A stretch of 64,000 nucleotides of DNA from Nageia nagi (taxonomy: Eukaryota > Pinophyta), in contig JBITNC010000002.1 of assembly GCA_050084985.1 (NCBI GenBank), positions 23,684,001-23,748,000 on the forward strand, written 5' to 3'. The notes below the pieces were generated by a model. The model searched no databases and was not told the origin of the DNA. It was given only the letters and a program-made list of their open reading frames with translations. Below, piece by piece: positions 57,535-64,000 of this stretch (positions are counted from its first letter, which is position 1; each line of letters begins with the position of its first letter). Position numbers and translations under genes: made by a program.

Positions 57535-57780
57535 TCATCTTTGTGATAATAATTATAATCCAAAGAGGGGTGGCACCATTAGTTTCTTGTTGCTACATTA
57601 TCAATCTCATTTTGTGATTTGGGGAGTGGACATGTTCAATCATGATGCATGGATCCTTTTGGTATCATTAATGTCCATGCTTCCAACCAAGCCTTTGATG
57701 CATGTGCTTTATGGCATTGCATTAGCATTTACCCTCCTCTTGCCACTTGGGGCATGTAAGAAGATTTTAATAAGATTGAA
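57535..57780 (+). pseudogene. LINE (L1-type) endonuclease relic
   Basis: GGTISFLLLHYQSHFVIWGV followed by DMFNHDAWILL (57568-57665), then after one frame shift IINVHASNQAFD and CALWHCISIYPPLATWGM (57665-57765), follow the order of conserved residues in plant L1 endonucleases (GVDPFNR, then NVYAPN, then LW...P..W). The GDFN motif that should come next is lost. Endonuclease nicks target DNA for LINE insertion. The piece is short and dead. Sequence at 58380-58640 could belong to the same element but is too decayed to say. Confidence 0.68.
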
Positions 57781-59427
57781 CAAGAATTTAATATAGTAAG
57801 TTTGATGTAGTGGGCTATATGTGAAAGGGAGGCATGATTTCACATAAAAAATAAACTTGAGTTGTCTAATCCTAACTGGTTCTTTTCACCCGCTACTTCT
57901 CATTTATGGTTTTTGTGGTCAAATCAGTAATAGAGAGATAATTGCATTTTAATACATCTAGATTAAGCTATGATTTTTGAATCAGTAATAAAAAGATGAT
58001 TGAATTTTAAATCGCTTCATCTTCTCTTTTTACTAAGGTAATTCATGAGACAATTTATTTTATTATTTATGTATACTTTTTTGTATTGATTTCACATTAG
58101 TGAAACCTCATCATTTTAAATCATATTTTACTTTATGAATATTTCCTTTCTCCATCAACCAATTGTTGTGTTGCATATTAAGAGAATATGAAATTCAGTG
58201 CCTTAAATATGTGGAGATAAAAGATGGACTGATTGGTTGCATAACACCATTCAAAGGATTTTCATTTCTCTTATAATAGTTGGCTAAAAACTTTCTTGAC
58301 TTTATTGATGTTCTACTTCAACCTTGAAGACATAATTAACTAAGTCATCTCTTCTTCCTTGAAGATTGCCCACTTGATCTTTCTTTGAAACAACATGTAG
58401 CTTAAGTTCACCATCAAGTTATGATTATCAAATCTTTATGAGGCTTGTGGAACTTAGATCAAAGTCCATATGCATGTTCTTAAAACTTGTGATAGTATTT
58501 TGAAGGAATTTTTTAATCACCTTAGACCTAATGATCATGATTCTCAAATTAAGGCTATTAAGGAAGTTGAGGAACATCTCACAACTTTACTTGCCATTTC
58601 CTAAGCATTTATCAAATAACATCATAAAGTGTTCTCCTCGCAAGCTCTTTTAAACCAAAGGGAACATGTTCTCCAAGATTGCCTTATGGATGTGCTAACC
58701 AATTTTTGTATGGTGTGAAAACTTTCCTATGATCAACATCTTTTCTATTGAATATCTTCATAATGCTTTCTCTCATATGACCAATGACAAAGTCCTAAAT
58801 CTAAATGGCTTCTTATGTTCAAAAATGATGTTGAATTATCAATTATTTTGTAACTACACTTGTACATTATTATTTTTGTTGATAGTAAGAATAGATTCTA
58901 GTAGTATTTGTAATAAAAAGGGAAGACTAAAATGTCATTCCAGATAGACATTAAGATATTAGGAGATTGAAATGCAAGAAAGTGTTGTAGATTTGTAGTC
59001 TCATAATGTAGATGCATTGTGATGAAAAATAGAAGGTAAATATCCAAAATGTTAGTCTGTTGTATTTTTTTATTTAGGCTTTTATAATTTTTTTTTAAAC
59101 ATCAAAAGCTTATATCTTTTAATCTAAGATGTCTTTTTCACTTAAAATCAATTATTTTGGATAACTTCTTCCCATAGATTCTAACCATACAACTTTGTCC
59201 AATTCTAAGCACTTTGCAAAAATATCCTCATATTATGCTTGGTAGTACTATTGGTTGTTTTGGAACAATTAGGAATATTATAAATTACTACAAATTACTA
59301 TAATTAGTTAAGGATTGGTTTAAATAAATGCATAAATGCTACAATCGTATTTCATAATACCAATGGATAACTACAAATTATTGTAGACCTATTTTGGTTG
59401 TTGTTAGTTAAACATATTTCCCTCGTC
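57781..59427. other. AT-rich intergenic sequence, possible LTR of element G at its right end
   Basis: No gene is supported. If the primer-like site at 59428 is real, up to several hundred bases before it should be the 5' LTR of copia relic G. No matching second LTR was found in the window to confirm this. Confidence 0.45.
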
Positions 59428-59438
59428 TAGTATTAGAG
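59428..59438 (+). other. Element G primer-site-like sequence
   Basis: tagtattagag resembles the Met-type primer site TGGTATCAGAG with changes of the C-to-T and G-to-A kind. It lies 110 bases before the gag ATG of G, a normal copia spacing. Confidence 0.5.
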
Positions 59439-59537
59439 TTATAGTTTGATCATAGGGTCAAAGTCAACCTATGTGTGTGTGGTCTTATTAACAATTTATT
59501 TACTTATTTTTTTGAGGTTCATTGTTTATTTTCCATA

Positions 59538-60610
59538 ATGACAAATAACACTAACTATTTGCTAATCCCCAATTCTAATAGAGAGGATTATGAATATTGG
59601 TGTATCAAAATGGAGACCTTAATTATCAGCAAGGGCCTATGAGACTTTGTAGAGGATGGTTACACTAGGCCAAATGATTTAAATACACATGTAATAATCG
59701 ATAGTTAAACTAAGAAAGAAGAACAAAATAGCCCTTTATCTCTTAGATAAGAGTATATTCCCAATAATAGTTGGCTATAAAGCAACCAAAGATGCATGGA
59801 AGGTCTTAAATGATGGTGATAGAGGGAGTGACAATATCAAGAAGGTCAAATCGCAAACTTTGTGGATATATTTTGACAATATAAGAATGTAAGAGGTTGA
59901 GAATTTTGGTTACTATTGTGTGACGGTGAAGGTTGCTTTCAATAAACCAATGACTCTTGAAGAGACATTGATTAATAAAATTATTAAGAAGTTTTTAAGA
60001 AATATCACCCGAGAATGGAATCACAAGGTCATTATCGTTGAGGAGAGTAAAGACTTAACTACTCTTAAGTTTGATCATTTAATAGGATCTCTCATGTCTT
60101 ATGAGGAGAGACTAAGGGAAACTATTAATGGTGTTAGCGGGAAGGCATTTTCTTCTAAGGTGATAATTTCTAGAGTTGATAGAGAAAGTTTAGTGGGTAA
60201 AATAAAGATTATTAAAGAGGAAGAGAAGGTAGAATAGGTGGAGCAACATGTATAGGAAGAGAAAAAGTTGATAAAATGAATGGTCGATGTTATCATTGTA
60301 AGAGGTGTGGATATTTTGAGAGAGAATATAGGTTGAAGGTTGCTAATGAAGGCAAGATATATAATGATATTGATGAGAATAAGGATTCTATAAGTAATTT
60401 ATTCTTATCATACAATGAGGCTAAGAAAAATATTCAAAAAACTTGGATTCTTGATTTGAGATGCTTTAATCATATGATAGAAAATGGGGAGTTGGTTCTT
60501 TCTATGGATTATTACTTCATGAATAAGATCAAACTTATTAAGGATTCAAGCCCTTTTTTTGTTGAGATCAACAACATCATAACACTTGAGCACCAAAACA
60601 AGCCATATTT
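59538..60610 (+). pseudogene. Element G: Ty1/copia gag-protease relic
   Basis: From the ATG at 59538 the product begins with NREDYEYWCIKMETLIISKG and LWDFVEDGY, a copia Gag start of a different family from B and C. Frame breaks follow. The open segment 59920-60237 carries the UBN2-type core (KPMTLEETLINKIIKKFL, then EESKDLTTLKFDHLIGSLMS). Next is a zinc knuckle, CYHCKRCGYFEREYR (about 60291-60335), with the last Cys replaced by Tyr. The protease start is WILDLRCFNHM at about 60441, where D-S-G-C has become D-L-R-C. No integrase or reverse transcriptase follows; coding sequence switches to a gypsy relic near 60600. Confidence 0.78.
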
Positions 60611-63600
60611 TGAGATGTCCGGTGGTGAAGGAAACATGTTCAATCCTTTAAAATGAAGTTTAAGTTGAATGTTGGGGTGAATCATAATATGATGGCCAAA
60701 TATTTTCCTACTAAATTGAAGGGAAATTCTCTAAAGTAGTATTTTACACTTAAGATTCTATTACTTGTTATGAGCAATTTGTTACATTATTTCAAAACTT
60801 ATTTAGGCATAAAGTAACTAGCATAATTATAATTCAAGATTTGTATGCCACAAAGCAAGATCCTAATGAAACATTAGATATGTTCATAACAAGGTTTTAG
60901 AAAATTTGGAGCACGATGGAAGGAACAATGGAATAAAAATACTAATTTATGTATAACATCACTCTATCCTTAATAAAAAGAGAAGTTATTGATTACATGG
61001 ATTTACCTTTTGCTGATATGACTTATAGGTTGATTTGCAAAGAGAAGGTTTTGGTAGAAATTGGAGACTTAAAGTATGGATCTACTTCAAAAGATATAAA
61101 GAAGTGTTATCCTGGAACAAAGACAAGTAAGTTAATGTAGTTTATAAGCCTAAAGAGAATAAAAAATCAATTCAATCATCTACAAAAGATAATAAATTGA
61201 AATTGTTAGTGGTTGCATACATTATGTATAGACATTATGAAGAAAAAGGTTTGATTCATCCAAAACCTATTAAAAAATTAGAGAGAATAATCCTATACCT
61301 AATTGGTATGATGTTTAGTTTTATTATGTATATCATCAAGATCAAGGACAAAAGACTAATTCTTGCACTAACTTGAGAAAGTAGCTTCATAAATTAAGGT
61401 AAGGTGACTTACAAAATAGAAGAAGTAATTCCATAAGAACTAGCTAAGGGGTTTGTGAATATGTTTTTTACAAAGGACCTATACAATAATGTATAATGTG
61501 GGAAACCTAAAGAGCCCATTCATCTTACTTTTGGCTAGAGATAGAAGTTACCTAAGGACCCATTAGTATTTAACATTGAAGATCAACTTTTAAGAACTCC
61601 TAAAAAGATGCATTTATTTGAATTGTTGCAACAATCTCAAGTTTATATATATTCTTCTATGAATTCTTTAAAAACACTCAGGTAGATGCTAATGTCTTTG
61701 CTATAATCTTTTTAGAATTTTTAGAATATTGTCCTTAAGCAAATATGGTTAGTTTTGAAGATGAGGAGATTCCTAATGAAGATGTAGTTGATAAATATAT
61801 AGCATTCTATATGAAAGTTAAGATGTTTGGGAAGCCATCAAAACTGATGTTAGTAGATATAAGCTCAAATGTAAATATAAGCTCATCATATTTCTTGTAA
61901 AAGTTTCCTCAAGCACTAAGTCAAATTAAGAAAACAAACATAAGCATTAAAGGGTTTGATAGTTTTCAAAAGTAATGTATGGGAGTATTTACATTACCAA
62001 TTGAGATAGGGCCTAAAATAGTAAATATTAAGCGCATATAGGAAGGCCATGGTTGCATCATATGAAGGCGATCTTATCCAATATACATAGCTACCTAAAA
62101 TTTGAACATGAAAGATATACAATTACCATTAAGGTAGATGAAAAATCATTTGAGATTTTGCATCTTGTCAAAGAAAATATGGTTCCTATTACTAACATAT
62201 TAGAAGAAACAAATACAAAAACATCAAATCTAGTCACAGAGGTTGATATGTGTACCTACCATTTTGATGATGTGGATATGTTGCAAGGTTTTGAAAATTT
62301 AAATCATTATATATCAGAATTTGTACACTAGCGCATCCTAAGGTATCATTGTATTAAAGAGGTTAAAAATGAAGATATTCTAGAATGTGTGTGTGTTTTG
62401 TTTCAAGAGCTAAAATTGAAGAAACCACTAGTTTTAATTCCAAAGAAGGATGTGTCTCTAGAGGCAAAATCATCCAAATTGGAAATTGTGAAGATAAAGT
62501 AAGTTTGCATCTAAATGAGGTAATCATGAATATTGATTTCCTAAGAAACTATTTAAATAAATTTGATTATAAATATTAAGGTTTAGGAAAAAATGAATAA
62601 TGCATATCATCTTTTCTTACAAATTTGGGACAAGTTAAGAGGAAAACATGTATTGGGTATAAGGAGTAGTCTTGTTAAGATCAAGAGATAGTTGAAGATG
62701 ATGAAACTTCCTTGGATAATAGACTAGGTTCTATTTGTATTATTCAACTTGTGGATGAATCAAGTTATTTTTTATATGAATATGAACTAATTACTATTGA
62801 TGTTTTCAAGTATAATGATTCTTTTCTTGAGTATATTGGAGGTATATGTGAATTTCTAAAATCTAATGAGAAACAAGAAGCCTAATTTCAGTTAGATCCT
62901 CATGCATATTTTAGAGTAAATCAAAAACCTTAGAGGATATAACAAGTTCCACCTCCTAAACTAAACAACTCTTTTTTTCCATAAGATTATATTTAGGTAG
63001 TTAGAAGGGGGGAGGGAATGTTCTTTCCTATTTGTTTTGTTGTTGCATGCTAACACACAATAAGGGAATAATAGTACATTGACGTATATATAGTTCTATA
63101 GTAATAATGATGCTTGAGTTTATTATGTAGGGTTTGGGGTATTTCCCATACAGCCTTATTTGAGTGATGAGATATGGTTTCTTAATGAGGAATTGAAAAA
63201 TATCACAATTGGGCCTAGAAAAGAGATTAAGGTGGGAGTTTGGATAGATGAAGAAGAAGAAAAAATTAATTAGATAATTTTCTAAGTATCTTGAGATGTT
63301 TTCTTTATTATGATGGTATGCCTATTTTGCATCTTGATTTTGTCACTCATATATTGATTGTTAAAGATGATGTTAAACCTATAACTCAAAAGCTTAGAAA
63401 GATGCATCGAAGGCATGACTTATTATTCAATAAGGATATTGATAAGTATGTGAAAGTTGGTTTTACTAGACCCACATATTATTCTCCTTGGATATCCAAT
63501 GTTGACCTTTAGCAAAGTCTAATGGATAATTAAGGTGTTGTATAGACTTTAGGGATATCAACAAAGTTTTTCCTAAGGATAACTTTGTTTAAAGGTGCTA
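60610..63600 (+). pseudogene. Element H: Ty3/gypsy (Tat-like) gag-protease-RT relic
   Basis: The Gag core is near 60690-60960 (MMAKYFPTKLKG, then KQDPNETLDMFITRF). A linker with zinc-knuckle-like debris follows. The protease region is near 61830-62130, with LMLVDISSNVNISS where D-S/G-G would be expected, then ISIKGFDSFQK and LPIEIGPKI, and MKAILSNIHSYLKFEHERYT after it. Reverse transcriptase begins in the open segment 63291-63512: KPITQKLRKMHRRHDLLFNK, then VGFTRPTYYSPWISNV. It is lost after about 63600, where sequence of the opposite orientation starts. Stops are frequent. The layout resembles element D, so H is probably a distant member of the Tat group. Confidence 0.72.
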
Positions 63601-63639
63601 GCTAAACAATCTTTGAGAGAAATATGGTTTAACTACCAC

Positions 63640-64000
63640 CTTTCAAGAATGTATTGCATTTTGATTAAATTTTATTCAAATATGTAACCATATACAGTAA
63701 ATTCATCTATGTAAATTTCTAATAAGTCATGGCTCAAATTAGTAAAAACAACATTACCATCACACTAAAAAGTAGTAGGTACATTACACAACCGAAAAGT
63801 TAGTACATGATATGCATATGTTCTCTAAGGAAAAATAAAGTTTATTTTCTCTTGATCCTCATCTACCACTCTAATTTGATTATAACCATTGAGACCATCT
63901 AAAAAGAAAAATCACTTCTTACCTGCAAGACTATTAAGAACTTGATCTATGAATGGAAAAGAAAAATGATCCTTTTTAGATGCCTTGTTGAGTTCCCAAT
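63640..64000 (-). pseudogene. Minus-strand Ty3/gypsy reverse transcriptase relic (Athila-like), runs off the window
   Basis: Read on the minus strand from 64000, the sequence gives ELNKASKKDHFPFPFIDQVL and NSLAGKK, then FSFLDGLNGYNQIRVVDEDQ and EKINFIFL. This is the fingers and palm order of a gypsy reverse transcriptase. Near 63675-63718, EIYIDEFTVYGYIFE aligns with the polymerase active-site box, with the second Asp replaced by Glu. The VYG after the box is a feature of Athila-type elements. Frame shifts occur around 63780. It faces element H, so one of the two inserted into or recombined with the other. Confidence 0.75.

Overview
The window looks like plant nuclear DNA from a large, repeat-rich genome, most likely a gymnosperm. 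It is AT-rich and has almost no intact genes. Most of it is old LTR retrotransposons inserted into one another and broken by stop codons. It also holds a long tract of decayed plant telomere-type (TTTAGGG-like) sequence, and one host gene with two introns of about 2.5 kb. The taxon is inferred from this style, not from a diagnostic gene.

Left part (1-15244): a decayed Ty3/gypsy chromovirus, element A. Its 5' LTR is cut by the window edge and its 3' LTR is at 14856-15244. A Ty1/copia element, B (5160-13763), sits inside A's integrase. Between A and the next large element (15245-18801) lie a minus-strand LTR relic related to B's family, a 165-bp-arm inverted repeat that ends at a primer-binding-site-like sequence, and the leader of a lost element.

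Centre (18802-42156): a three-level nest. Element D is a Ty3/gypsy Tat-lineage element with a second, archaeal-type RNase H. Its reverse transcriptase is split by copia element C (22979-38078, same family as B, 5-bp target duplication ggtac). C's reverse transcriptase is in turn split by element E (29204-35677, target duplication actat). E is young: its two 876-bp LTRs differ at 7 sites by my reading, all transitions. E has no pol. It carries an ORF1 of unknown function, a Gag, a dispersed GC-rich dyad motif, an antisense transcription-unit candidate with a strong TATA box, and three kinds of tandem array. E is the most novel-looking object in the window.

Right part (42157-64000): a diverged LTR relic, about 1 kb of degenerate telomere-like repeats, and a spliced-looking coding relic. 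The one convincing host gene follows (CDS 48076-53997, three exons, about 299 residues). It encodes a lysine-rich, coiled-coil, probably nuclear or nucleolar plant protein. Its exon 2 has an apparent 1-base deletion in an A-run, and intron 1 holds a tRNA-derived SINE with an 18-bp target duplication. After the gene come a LINE endonuclease relic, a copia gag-protease relic (G), a Tat-like gypsy relic (H) and, at the window edge, a minus-strand gypsy reverse transcriptase relic.

Limits: all homology calls come from reading translated motifs by eye. LTR edges and splice sites come from sequence logic, without transcript or database support.
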